Shown here: one piece after another, positions 7,234 through 14,222 of the stretch | How positions within the stretch are numbered: position 1 is the stretch's first letter | Layout of the letters: each line of letters starts with the position of its first letter | Assembly (NCBI GenBank): GCA_937927845.1 | Contig: CALFXE010000265.1 | Span: forward strand, 1-23,274 | Direction: 5' to 3' | Length of the DNA stretch: 23,274 bases | From: an uncultured Paludibacter sp. | Lineage (GTDB): Bacteria; Bacteroidota; Bacteroidia; Bacteroidales; Paludibacteraceae | Translations under genes and position numbers: made by a program | Notes under the pieces: generated by a model | Databases searched by the model: none | The model's input: only the letters and a program-made list of their open reading frames with translations | Told to the model about the DNA's origin: nothing

Positions 7234-7830
7234 CTAAATCACAGGTGGGGGTCTTGTTTTTATATCTTTTCCTGAAATAAGATTATAAATTATCTTTTTA
7301 TAAATCTGAGCTTCATGGAATAATCCTAATAGAATGAGGCATAACAATAAAAGATAACATGTTAAAATTGAAAATAATCTTTTTACCGGATTATTGGTAA
7401 AAGCAATAGGATTTTTTTCTTTTAATTGGAAATAAGATGTATTGTTTGCTTGCTCTTTATATGTAAATTCTGGAGGATGATTTTGTTGAATATTTTTTCT
7501 TTCAATATTCTGCTTTTCAATATGGGACTTATGAATATCAAATTCGGTTATTGCAAGAGTTTTATTTTTTTCAGAAGGAATAATAGTAATTTCGGAATTA
7601 ACCAGCATTTGAGGATTGCTGATAATAGTTCCTTCTGTAATATAAATTTTTGTTTCATTTTTCTGGTATGTTACTCCAGAAACAATCGCTTCTGAAGTAA
7701 CATGAAAATCTACAGAATCTTTTATAAAAATCTGAGCGGAAAGTTTTAATGAAAACAATACAGCAAATACAAAATAATACTTTTGGTATTTGCTGATATT
7801 TGTGTTTCTAAATAAACTTTTTGTCACCAT
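7234..7830 (-). CDS. hypothetical secreted protein with C-terminal membrane segment
   Basis: About 198 residues from the ATG at 7830 (MVTKSLFRNT); the frame extends to a GTG at 7836, but ATG is preferred. A signal peptide (YYFVFAVLFSLKLSAQ) is followed by a short beta-rich region (FHVTSEAIVSGVTYQKNETK), a polar helical stretch, then a hydrophobic segment near residues 155-175 (LTCYLLLLCLILLGLF) and a short basic tail. This places most of it in the periplasm with a C-terminal inner-membrane anchor. I do not recognise the family. It lies between the AraC-type regulator and the stalk gene on the same strand, so it may help to export or anchor the stalk, but that rests on position only. Confidence 0.7.
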   Translation of the reverse strand: MVTKSLFRNTNISKYQKYYFVFAVLFSLKLSAQIFIKDSVDFHVTSEAIVSGVTYQKNETKIYITEGTIISNPQMLVNSEITIIPSEKNKTLAITEFDIHKSHIEKQNIERKNIQQNHPPEFTYKEQANNTSYFQLKEKNPIAFTNNPVKRLFSILTCYLLLLCLILLGLFHEAQIYKKIIYNLISGKDIKTRPPPVI

Positions 7831-7852
7831 TTTCACGTTTAGGAATCGGGAA

Positions 7853-7860
7853 CAAAAGTA
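7853..7860 (-). promoter_or_regulatory. putative -7 promoter element for the gene at 7234-7830
   Basis: The minus strand reads TACTTTTG, a TAnnTTTG match 23 nt before the ATG at 7830. The -33 region is weak. It lies in the 119-nt gap after the AraC-type gene and would make the secreted protein and stalk genes separately expressed. Confidence 0.35.
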
Positions 7861-7949
7861 TTTTTAAAGCGGATGGAAAAGAAACTTATGTCTGTTAGGA
7901 TTTCAAATATTGATATTATTTAAAATGTAAATAACTTATTTATAGGTTT

Positions 7950-9527
7950 CTAAGAGTTTGTTGTGTTTTTTGCTTCTAAACCAGAAATGAACTCTGAAGG
8001 AGAAACCCCAAGTTCTTTTTTGAAGATTTGTGTAAATCTACTGTGGTTAGAGAATCCCGCAATATCTGAAAGATAACTGATTTTATAATTGAGATATTGG
8101 GGATTATTAATCAGCAATCGGACAATGTAATTTATCTTTAACTCATTGATATAGTCAGTAAAGGTTTTACCTCTGTATTTCTGTAAAACATAATTGATGT
8201 GCATTGCATTTGAGTCCATCAATGCAGCCATCTTCGCCATTGTAAAACTTTTCTCTGTAAAATCATTTCCTTTTTCAAACTGCTCAATCTTTTGTAAAAG
8301 ATATTGTTCCGTTTCTGTTGAAATGCTAATGGTTTTCCTGATTTCAGTCGGTTTGTTATCTATGAAGGTTGAATTATTTTGTATAGATTGAGCGTTGGTT
8401 ATATGTTTATTATTAAAGTCCGCCACAATCTGGTCAATCTTTTCTTTTAATCTTTGATTCTTTCTTTTATAAAAGTAAATTAATATTGAGCTTAATACTG
8501 CAATTATAAAAATCGAAATAAGAAGAGATGATATATAAGATTTGGAACGTTTTATCAGTTCTGTTTTATGATATTCATCTTTCCCCACAACTTTTCCGAT
8601 TTCTCCCGCTTTCGTATTCTGACTATCAATATAAGTTTCAAAAATTAGTTTGCTGTTCGAAAAATTAATGTCTGTTTTTAATAATTCTTCGGTAATAAGA
8701 ACAAATTTTTCTTTATCATTACGTCTTTTAGCTTCGTCTAAACCAAGCTTGAAATAATTTTTGGCTTCATTCTTATCATGCTTTTGATAAGCAAATAATG
8801 CTTTTGCCAAATAGTAGATTTCCAGTTCTTGAATTTTATGTGTATTTTCTTTGTTCTCTATTATTGGAGTTGCTTTGATTAAATAACTTTTTGCTTGCTC
8901 TATCTGATTTCCTTTTAAATAATCGTAAGCAATAGAACTATTTATAGACGCGGCAGTCAAAATATTTTTTTGATCATCTTTAATTAATTCTAAATTCTTT
9001 TTGTGATAAGTTATCGCATCGTCATATTTCCCTACATTTTCAAAATCGGTAGCGAATACGTTATATACCGAAAAAAGTAGCTTATCATCATTGTATTTTT
9101 TTGCTATATTTTGTGCTTCTTCCCAACATTCGTCGGATTTTTTATGAAATCCAATTTTTTTATAGGCATCTTTTAAAGTAATATTCATGCCGAATAAAAA
9201 GAGTACGTAGTTGCTCTTTTGTGCGTATTGCTTAGCTTTTTCCATCAATGGAATAGCTTCAGAATATTTAAGTAACTGGTACTTAGCATATCCCATATTG
9301 CCATAACTCCTAGCAAATTCTGCATCCGAATGTGAAAGTTTTAATAACTGTTTGCCCAATTCAAATTGTTTTTCGTATGTGAAATATTTTGTATCAAATT
9401 TTTCGTTAAGTTTTTGATTGAATTTTTTACTAAAGTTTGGTTCGGGATAATTTTGAGAGAAGAGTATAGATGGAAATATTGAAAAAATAATGAAGAAAAA
9501 ATAATGAGAATGCTTAAATAATGACAT
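7950..9527 (-). CDS. membrane-bound AraC-family regulator with TPR sensor domain
   Basis: A 525-residue protein. A signal peptide (residues 1-24, ending SILFSQ) is followed by helical TPR-like repeats (about residues 60-290) placed in the periplasm, one membrane segment (331-354, SLLISIFIIAVLSSILIYFY), a linker and a C-terminal AraC/XylS DNA-binding domain (about 405-515). In that domain the second helix-turn-helix is ISYLSDIAGFSNHSRFTQIF followed by KKELGVSPSEF. This domain order is common in Flavobacteriia and lets a periplasmic signal reach DNA-bound regulators. It is the first gene of cassette 3 counted from the integrase, so it is nearest the putative Pc promoter. Likely targets are the neighbouring secreted protein and stalk genes. 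Confidence 0.9.
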   Translation of the reverse strand: MSLFKHSHYFFFIIFSIFPSILFSQNYPEPNFSKKFNQKLNEKFDTKYFTYEKQFELGKQLLKLSHSDAEFARSYGNMGYAKYQLLKYSEAIPLMEKAKQYAQKSNYVLFLFGMNITLKDAYKKIGFHKKSDECWEEAQNIAKKYNDDKLLFSVYNVFATDFENVGKYDDAITYHKKNLELIKDDQKNILTAASINSSIAYDYLKGNQIEQAKSYLIKATPIIENKENTHKIQELEIYYLAKALFAYQKHDKNEAKNYFKLGLDEAKRRNDKEKFVLITEELLKTDINFSNSKLIFETYIDSQNTKAGEIGKVVGKDEYHKTELIKRSKSYISSLLISIFIIAVLSSILIYFYKRKNQRLKEKIDQIVADFNNKHITNAQSIQNNSTFIDNKPTEIRKTISISTETEQYLLQKIEQFEKGNDFTEKSFTMAKMAALMDSNAMHINYVLQKYRGKTFTDYINELKINYIVRLLINNPQYLNYKISYLSDIAGFSNHSRFTQIFKKELGVSPSEFISGLEAKNTTNS

Positions 9528-9584
9528 TATTGAATTTTTTTTGCAAAAATAGAATAATTATGGCGTTATAGGATGGAAAAAATC

Positions 9585-9638
9585 AGCTCTTTTGCAAAAT
9601 AAGTTGTTGGCTTAGCGTTGGCTTTTTGCAAATGTGCT
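9585..9638. repeat. 54-bp hairpin repeat, copy 2
   Basis: AGCTCTTTTGCAAAATAAG (from 9585) pairs with the segment ending CTTTTTGCAAATGTGCT (to 9638) around a short loop. It shares length and outer arms with copy 1 at 2645-2698, while the inner stem differs and stays paired. It lies upstream of the AraC-type gene, about 130 bp from the attI-like core. The rest of the 9528-9944 gap holds the att core and two promoters described separately. Confidence 0.65.
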
Positions 9639-9769
9639 GATGTGCGTTGGCAAAAAAGCGGCTGGAAAAAAGAAAAAATTTTAGGGAGGGGGAATGTTTA
9701 AGTTTTATGCAGTTTGTTTTTGATTCAGTTCTATTTTGAGAAATTTTGATTTTTGTAACCTCGCTGGTA

Positions 9770-9783
9770 GCATTGCATATAAC
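9770..9783 (-). other. attI-like core site next to the integrase gene
   Basis: In the cassette direction this reads GTTATATGCAATGC, a GTT-type core that matches the closing box of cassette 3 (2545-2558) by complementarity at 13 of 14 positions. Unlike the three attC-like sites it has no palindromic partner on the integrase side, which is how attI differs from attC. It lies 160 bp from the integrase start codon. As in integrons, part of this core would belong to the last inserted cassette. The role is inferred. Confidence 0.5.
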
Positions 9784-9786
9784 ACA

Positions 9787-9815
9787 CAAATATACGAAAG
9801 TTTTCACAACTACAA
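9787..9815 (-). promoter_or_regulatory. Pc-like promoter reading into the cassette array
   Basis: The minus strand has TATATTTG (9794-9787), a perfect TAnnTTTG -7 element. It is preceded by TTG (9815-9813) 18 nt upstream as a partial -33 element. Transcription would begin about at the attI-like core and run into the AraC-type gene and beyond. Position and direction match integron Pc promoters. Confidence 0.45.
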
Positions 9816-9883
9816 TGAAAAATGATATTTAGTATTTAGTTCATTGTGTATCAGTTAATAATAGTTTATTTTCTAATGCGTAT

Positions 9884-9916
9884 TTTGTGTTGAACAGAAA
9901 TAAAATGCTATATTTG
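9884..9916 (+). promoter_or_regulatory. promoter of the tyrosine recombinase gene
   Basis: TTTG (9884-9887) and TATATTTG (9909-9916) are separated by 21 nt, a good match to the Bacteroidota -33/-7 consensus. The expected transcript start is a few bases after 9920, so translation should begin at the ATG at 9945 and not at the TTG at 9918. Confidence 0.55.
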
Positions 9917-9944
9917 TTTGGTAATAGTTAATCCGTTTTGCGCA

Positions 9945-11012
9945 ATGGTTTTTTCTCATTATGATTTCTCTTTTGGCACACATCATGACAAAGATATTAT
10001 TTTTGTCCGCTTTGCGTACGACAAAAATTTAATTCAAGAGCTCCGGAAAAAATTTCCCATTGCCCAGTGGAGCCGCACACATACTTGCTGGTATCTTCCT
10101 GACCGACCTGCCATTCGTGAAACATTGCAATTGCCTGCTAAGGAAATAGGAAAAAGAATAGCAGGGAAAATTCATCCAGTCAATCGGCTTGCTTTTCAGG
10201 AATTTATAGACCAGCTGATGCTGAAAGCATACTCTCCCAAAACAATTAAGAATTATGTGTGTGAATTTTCTCATCTTTTAATCGCATTGAAGCATCATCC
10301 GGTTAATGATTTACCAGAAGAACGGTTAAAAGATTATTTCCTGTACTGCGTGAAAAACGAAGGCATCAAAGAGCGCCAACTTAATTCCAGAATCAATGCC
10401 ATTAAATTTTACTTTGAAAAAGTGCTCTACAGGGAAAAAATGTTTTTCGATATCCCAAGACCCAAAACACCGTCAACGCTTCCCAAGATATTAACCAAGG
10501 CAGAAATTAAGAAAATCTTTGCAAATACCTTTAACCCCAAACATCTTCTCATGCTGCAATTATCTTACGGGATGGGACTTCGCGTAAGCGAAATTGTGAA
10601 CCTGAAAGTAGAACATATTAATTCGGAAGATATGCTGGTTCATATCAGCGGGGCAAAAGGTAAAAAAGACCGCTACACCCAACTACCGCAATCTGTTTTG
10701 CACTTGCTGCGAGAGTATTATAAAGCTTACCGCCCCAAAGAATGGCTTTTTGAAGGACAATATGGAGGTTCATATTCCGTAAGAAGCGTACAAACCGTTT
10801 TCAAGAACGCCATGAAAAAAGCGGGTATCAGTAAAACCATCGGCATCCACGGTTTGCGGCACAGTTATGCCACTCATTTGCTTAGCCAGGGCGCGGATAT
10901 TCGTTTTATTAAGGATCTTTTGGGGCATCAGTCGATCAAAACAACCGAAATTTACACCCATATTACCGATGTCAACAAATATCAAGTGAAAAGCCCGTTG
11001 GATACTCTGTAG
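9945..11012 (+). CDS. tyrosine recombinase, candidate integrase of the cassette array
   Basis: A 355-residue XerC/D-type recombinase. Residues 1-60 are an extra N-terminal domain (FVRFAYDKNLIQELRKKFP, WSRTHTCWYLP), followed by a SAM-like core-binding domain (about 75-170) and the catalytic domain (about 180-345). Catalytic residues seen: R213 (GMGLRVSE), K238 (GAKGKKDR), H302 and R305 (HGLRHSYATHLL), H328 (LLGHQS) and Y337 (TTEIYTH). The C-terminus VKSPLDTL resembles the VRSPLDAL near the end of integron integrases, but the extra segment IntI proteins carry before the HxxR motif is absent. Host XerC/D proteins are about 300 residues without the N-terminal domain. It is divergent from the cassette genes, next to the attI-like core. 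Similar recombinases also accompany other Bacteroidota elements, so its role here is inferred. Confidence 0.88.
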   Translation: MVFSHYDFSFGTHHDKDIIFVRFAYDKNLIQELRKKFPIAQWSRTHTCWYLPDRPAIRETLQLPAKEIGKRIAGKIHPVNRLAFQEFIDQLMLKAYSPKTIKNYVCEFSHLLIALKHHPVNDLPEERLKDYFLYCVKNEGIKERQLNSRINAIKFYFEKVLYREKMFFDIPRPKTPSTLPKILTKAEIKKIFANTFNPKHLLMLQLSYGMGLRVSEIVNLKVEHINSEDMLVHISGAKGKKDRYTQLPQSVLHLLREYYKAYRPKEWLFEGQYGGSYSVRSVQTVFKNAMKKAGISKTIGIHGLRHSYATHLLSQGADIRFIKDLLGHQSIKTTEIYTHITDVNKYQVKSPLDTL

Positions 11013-11116
11013 TCAAGCTTAATCAGTGTTTTTTAATGGTTTGTTTTGAGATGTCCACATTGATGATTTTCCTGAAACTCGCTGCATAACATCAAAAAAT
11101 TTTACGGTGATGCAGA

Positions 11117-11629
11117 TCAGTGATTCACCATTTCAGTTACATTTTTTTTCTCGGAAAAGTTAATGACTTTGGATATGTCATCAGCAGTAAACTTCCCCTT
11201 CATATCTACATAAATCATTTCGCCGCCAGAAATTACAGCAATCATTAGATTTCTTATTTCGTCCTGATTTTGCTTCGCATGAAAGTTAATCACTTCATTC
11301 TCTTTCTTTACACTCATCCATTCTTCAAAATTGTTGCGCTGCAGGAAGTTGTTGTAATCATTTTTCATGTTCTGTTTTGCTCCGGAAATCATCATCACCT
11401 TTAGCGAAGATATTTTTTTAATGATCGGGATCAGTGCTTCGCTTTCCGCATCTTCGCGCAATGCTTTTTTCACAAACGGCTTGGCAAGAAATGTAGGTAC
11501 ATTAATGCTCATCACTTCGGCACCAGAACGTTTGGAGACAAATTCCATGTTGGGCCGGTGAGAAACGATGCACGATTGCAAAGTAGCCGTTAGTGCAATC
11601 ATGATGGCTGCGTATAGTATATTTCTCAT
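11117..11629 (-). CDS. DUF4252 lipoprotein
   Basis: A 170-residue protein with a lipoprotein signal (TATLQSC, lipidated Cys at residue 20). The rest fits the DUF4252 family, with a characteristic SLKVMMISGAKQNMKNDYNN region and a C-terminal GEMIYVDMKGKFTADDISKV segment. The family is almost confined to Bacteroidota and its function is unknown. It lies six bases after the DUF4252/GIN gene and is the last of four minus-strand genes headed by an ECF sigma factor, so it is probably controlled by that sigma/anti-sigma pair as an envelope component. Confidence 0.85.
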   Translation of the reverse strand: MRNILYAAIMIALTATLQSCIVSHRPNMEFVSKRSGAEVMSINVPTFLAKPFVKKALREDAESEALIPIIKKISSLKVMMISGAKQNMKNDYNNFLQRNNFEEWMSVKKENEVINFHAKQNQDEIRNLMIAVISGGEMIYVDMKGKFTADDISKVINFSEKKNVTEMVNH

Positions 11630-11635
11630 AATGTA

Positions 11636-12892
11636 TTAATTAATAGGTTTTGTAGAACCGCCACTGCTGTTGGATGCGGCAAATTTTTCGGGCTGACCAA
11701 CGTACTTCACAGTGCCACCAGAGGAAGTGACTGATGACAAACTATTGCTCGTGTTTACACGAAGACTTCCGGCAGATGAAGCATTGGCTGAAACATTTTT
11801 CGCGATAAGATTTTGGGCATTGCAACTGGCAGCACTCGAAGTTTGGAAACTGGCAACATTGGTATTTCCTGTAATCACTGCTGATGAGCCGCTAGATCCG
11901 CCGAAGGTGAAATTCCGTGTCTGCACCTCCAATTTCATCGATGCACCAGATTCTACTATTGCAGAAATGTTATCGCCTTTAAGTTCTGCATTTAGCGAAC
12001 TTCCGGAAGCGGCGTTCATCACAAAACCTTCTTCCGAAATCTGGTTCAAGGTGGCAAAAGAAGCGCCAGACTTGGTGGCAACATTGGTGAGATGTGGTGC
12101 TTCAATGTTCACAAAAAGTTTTCGGAACCTGAGGTTTTTCTGACCATTGTTTTTGATGTAAACCTTCAGGATTCCATTCTGCACTTCGGTGATCAGGTAT
12201 TGAGCTTTGTCGTCATCCACATCCACCTTCACCAGCTGATTTTTTTGCTGGGTAAAGTTCACTTTGATGCCCGAAGAAACTTCAATACCCGTAAAGCTGC
12301 CCACGCTTCGTATGCTGCCACCTGTTGTGCTACCGCTGGAATCATTGGTGATTTTGTTGGATGATTTTTCGGTTTCGTTAATGAGGTTGTTCACATCATC
12401 CATCGACAGTTTGCCATCCAGCATCATCAGCACTGCATTGTCTTCAGAATTAATGCTGAGCAAAAGATTGTCTAAATTACCGTTGGTGACATCCGATGAT
12501 AAAAATTTTATCTTGTTGTCTTTGCTGTTGACGGTCATCAGCTCCTCGTAATTCATGTTTTTAATGGAAGCAGAAATATCTTTCTTAAGACTTTCGTAGC
12601 GCTCCAGAGGTAACACATTTTCTGCGGCAAGTCCTTTGGGGAACGTCGGTTTTTCAACGATTAGAATCTTAAGACCATTGATTTTAGCCAGCAGCGGCTT
12701 AATTTGTGACAGTTCAGCATCGTCGATGTTCAGTTTATTCAGCATGCTGAACATGGGTTTTGATATCTTGATGGAGGTAACCCCATTTGCGTCCTGGTAT
12801 TTGTCGAACAGCAGGTCCAATTTTTCTTTCTGCGCGTTCACACTATAGAACTGAGCATAGAAAAAGGCGAGTATGAAGAGTAATTTTTGCAT
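11636..12892 (-). CDS. DUF4252 fused to a GIN (DUF2807) adhesin-like domain
   Basis: About 418 residues from the ATG at 12892, giving a clean signal peptide (MQKLLFILAFFYAQFYSVNA). A second ATG at 12913 is possible and would overlap the upstream stop by 8 nt. Residues about 25-190 match the DUF4252 pattern (LKILIVEKPTFP, MLDGKLSMDDVNNLI) and parallel the next gene. From about residue 210 (GSFTGIEVSSGIKVNFTQQK) follows a GIN/DUF2807 domain, a right-handed beta-helix rich in Ser, Ala and Gly (SGASFATLNQIS, ASSAGSLRVNTS). The product is probably a periplasmic or outer-membrane protein. Domain fusion with the adjacent DUF4252 lipoprotein suggests that the two partner. Confidence 0.82.
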   Translation of the reverse strand: MQKLLFILAFFYAQFYSVNAQKEKLDLLFDKYQDANGVTSIKISKPMFSMLNKLNIDDAELSQIKPLLAKINGLKILIVEKPTFPKGLAAENVLPLERYESLKKDISASIKNMNYEELMTVNSKDNKIKFLSSDVTNGNLDNLLLSINSEDNAVLMMLDGKLSMDDVNNLINETEKSSNKITNDSSGSTTGGSIRSVGSFTGIEVSSGIKVNFTQQKNQLVKVDVDDDKAQYLITEVQNGILKVYIKNNGQKNLRFRKLFVNIEAPHLTNVATKSGASFATLNQISEEGFVMNAASGSSLNAELKGDNISAIVESGASMKLEVQTRNFTFGGSSGSSAVITGNTNVASFQTSSAASCNAQNLIAKNVSANASSAGSLRVNTSNSLSSVTSSGGTVKYVGQPEKFAASNSSGGSTKPIN

Positions 12893-12905
12893 GATGAAAA
12901 AGTAT

Positions 12906-13553
12906 TTATTCATTAATAAAATTAGGGATGGCTTCCGTTTGAGCCACTGTTTTGGATACATTTTCCGATAGTATTCTGAACGAATATTTTGTCAGGTCGA
13001 TGGCGTCCTGCTCGTTCTCAATGCGTTGTCCATTGATGATGACATAGTCGGATTTGTATTCTGGTGTTGCAGATTTTTTGGTTTCAGATTTTTTAGGTGT
13101 TTGTACATAAAACTGGCGTACTTGTTTTTTGAGGCGCCCTCTTTTCGGAAGAATTTTGTCCATCATTTCGTCGTCATTGCTCACCGATGAGGAATCGGTG
13201 ATGAGACTGTCGCGAACAGTCTGCAAAGAGTCCGGCGTGTGCACCGCCACGATTTCATTTCCATTGCCAAATTCATCTTTATGCTTCAGAATTTGGTTTT
13301 TCACCAGTTGGTCTTGTTGCTCAACCTTGCTTTCACGAGACAAACCGAACAGCACTCCGATTGCAATAAGTACCGCCGCGCTTGCTGCCATCCAGAAGAA
13401 TTTGGGCAAAGACGCGCTTTTGCTCTTGGTTAATGGAGCCGTGGTTGTTTCAGTTTTTTCGGTTGCTTTCAGAAATTCGTCGAAGTCCCAGTTCATCTTT
13501 TCAGATTTCAGGTCTTTCATTATTTCTTTGTATTGATCTTCGTTTTGATGCAT
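12906..13553 (-). CDS. probable anti-sigma factor (single-pass membrane protein)
   Basis: A 215-residue protein with a polar N-terminus (about 50 residues, NWDFDEFLKATEK), one membrane segment (51-71, KFFWMAASAAVLIAIGVLFG) and a periplasmic part of about 140 residues rich in charged residues. The stop of the sigma gene lies 12 nt upstream of its start. Gene order and topology fit an anti-sigma factor holding the sigma factor through its cytoplasmic N-terminus. No zinc-binding HxxxCxxC motif is present, so it would be of a non-ZAS type. Assignment rests mainly on position and topology. Confidence 0.7.
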   Translation of the reverse strand: MHQNEDQYKEIMKDLKSEKMNWDFDEFLKATEKTETTTAPLTKSKSASLPKFFWMAASAAVLIAIGVLFGLSRESKVEQQDQLVKNQILKHKDEFGNGNEIVAVHTPDSLQTVRDSLITDSSSVSNDDEMMDKILPKRGRLKKQVRQFYVQTPKKSETKKSATPEYKSDYVIINGQRIENEQDAIDLTKYSFRILSENVSKTVAQTEAIPNFINE

Positions 13554-13565
13554 GTTGTTGTGCTT

Positions 13566-14078
13566 TTAGGAATTTTCGATCATTTTGTTTTCAAAGTCGT
13601 TCAGCTGCTGTATTTGTTGCCGAATTTTAGTTCGGGCCCTCATGAGGTTTACGCGTACTGCGTTTTCTTCCATCTCCAGCATTTCGCCAATTTCTGAAAC
13701 TTCATATTCTTCCACATCTTTTAGGTGAATTACTGCTTTTTGCTTTTCAGGCAATTGATTAATGAAGTTGATGATGTGTTCTTTAAGGTTATTGGGCTCA
13801 CAATGGTAATGCTCACTACGATGAAGTTGGAAATCTGCAAAACCCATCTTCACTTCATGGTGCTTTAATCTATTGAGGCACTCGTTCTTAACCGCTTTTA
13901 GTGCATAAGATTTAAGGTTAGAAAAACCGGCAATTTCCTCTTTTTTCTGCCAGAATTTAATCATCAGATCCTGCACCACATCTTCAGCTTCGTCACTGCT
14001 CATCACGAATCGTTTCGCAAATCGGTACATTTCGTCCTTCAGACAAAATACCGTGTTTTTGAATATCTCGTGAGTCAT
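13566..14078 (-). CDS. ECF-type RNA polymerase sigma factor
   Basis: A 170-residue sigma-70 family protein. Region 2 spans about residues 15-75, with DEAEDVVQDLMIKFW as the core-binding helix. Region 4 spans about 103-153, with LPEKQKAVIHLKDVEEYEVS and the recognition helix AVRVNLMRARTKIRQ. Region 3 is missing, as in ECF sigma factors, and length is normal. It heads an operon with a single-pass membrane protein (probable anti-sigma) and two DUF4252 proteins, so it presumably controls an envelope response. Upstream is the terminator shared with ppk1, so it has its own promoter in 14079-14136, although no clear consensus is seen. Confidence 0.93.
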   Translation of the reverse strand: MTHEIFKNTVFCLKDEMYRFAKRFVMSSDEAEDVVQDLMIKFWQKKEEIAGFSNLKSYALKAVKNECLNRLKHHEVKMGFADFQLHRSEHYHCEPNNLKEHIINFINQLPEKQKAVIHLKDVEEYEVSEIGEMLEMEENAVRVNLMRARTKIRQQIQQLNDFENKMIENS

Positions 14079-14136
14079 AGTTTAGTTTGTATAGGTAAGA
14101 CAGCGAAGATCGATATTTTATTACATCGGGAATAAA

Positions 14137-14167
14137 AAAAACTTCAAAAAGTTACTTTGAAGTTTTT
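14137..14167. terminator. hairpin terminator between ppk1 and the sigma factor gene
   Basis: AAAAACTTCAAA (14137-14148) and TTTGAAGTTTTT (14156-14167) form a 12-bp stem with a 7-nt loop, with A and T runs continuing on the outer sides. It lies 55 nt beyond the stop codon of ppk1 and should end its transcript. Confidence 0.7.
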
Positions 14168-14222
14168 CATTATTGTTAAAGTACTTCCTTCTAATACGGG
14201 AAAGCAAGTTGTAATGGAGTTT

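Larger units (their letters stand above)
2545..9783 (-). mobile_element. integron-like multi-gene cassette 3 (about 7.2 kb)
   Basis: The boxes GTTATATGCAGTGC (2545-2558) and GCATTGCATATAAC (9770-9783) are complementary at 13 of 14 positions, and the exception can form a G-T pair. They enclose seven minus-strand genes. No further attC-like palindrome was seen inside. The unit is very large for a cassette. It may be one composite cassette, a cassette that received an insertion, or several cassettes whose internal sites were lost. The 54-bp hairpins at 2645-2698 and 9585-9638 lie near both ends and may mark the edges of the inserted part. Confidence 0.5.

Noticed and set aside
9583..9807. 74-codon minus-strand open frame upstream of the AraC-type gene
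   Set aside because: It covers hairpin copy 2 and the attI-like core, has no plausible protein pattern and conflicts with the non-coding signals there.
9918..9944. TTG start for the recombinase
   Set aside because: It overlaps the predicted transcription start region just after the TATATTTG element; the ATG at 9945 fits better.
47..11012. Classical class 1 or mobile resistance integron
   Set aside because: The recombinase lacks the IntI-specific segment, sites are longer than most standard attC sites, and no resistance or qac/sul genes are present.
11013..11116. Terminator or right-hand att site after the recombinase gene
   Set aside because: No convincing hairpin with T-run and no GTT/AAC palindrome were found in this short gap.
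11712..12848. Plus-strand open frames opposite the DUF4252-GIN gene
   Set aside because: Low-complexity shadows of a Ser/Ala-rich gene on the other strand.
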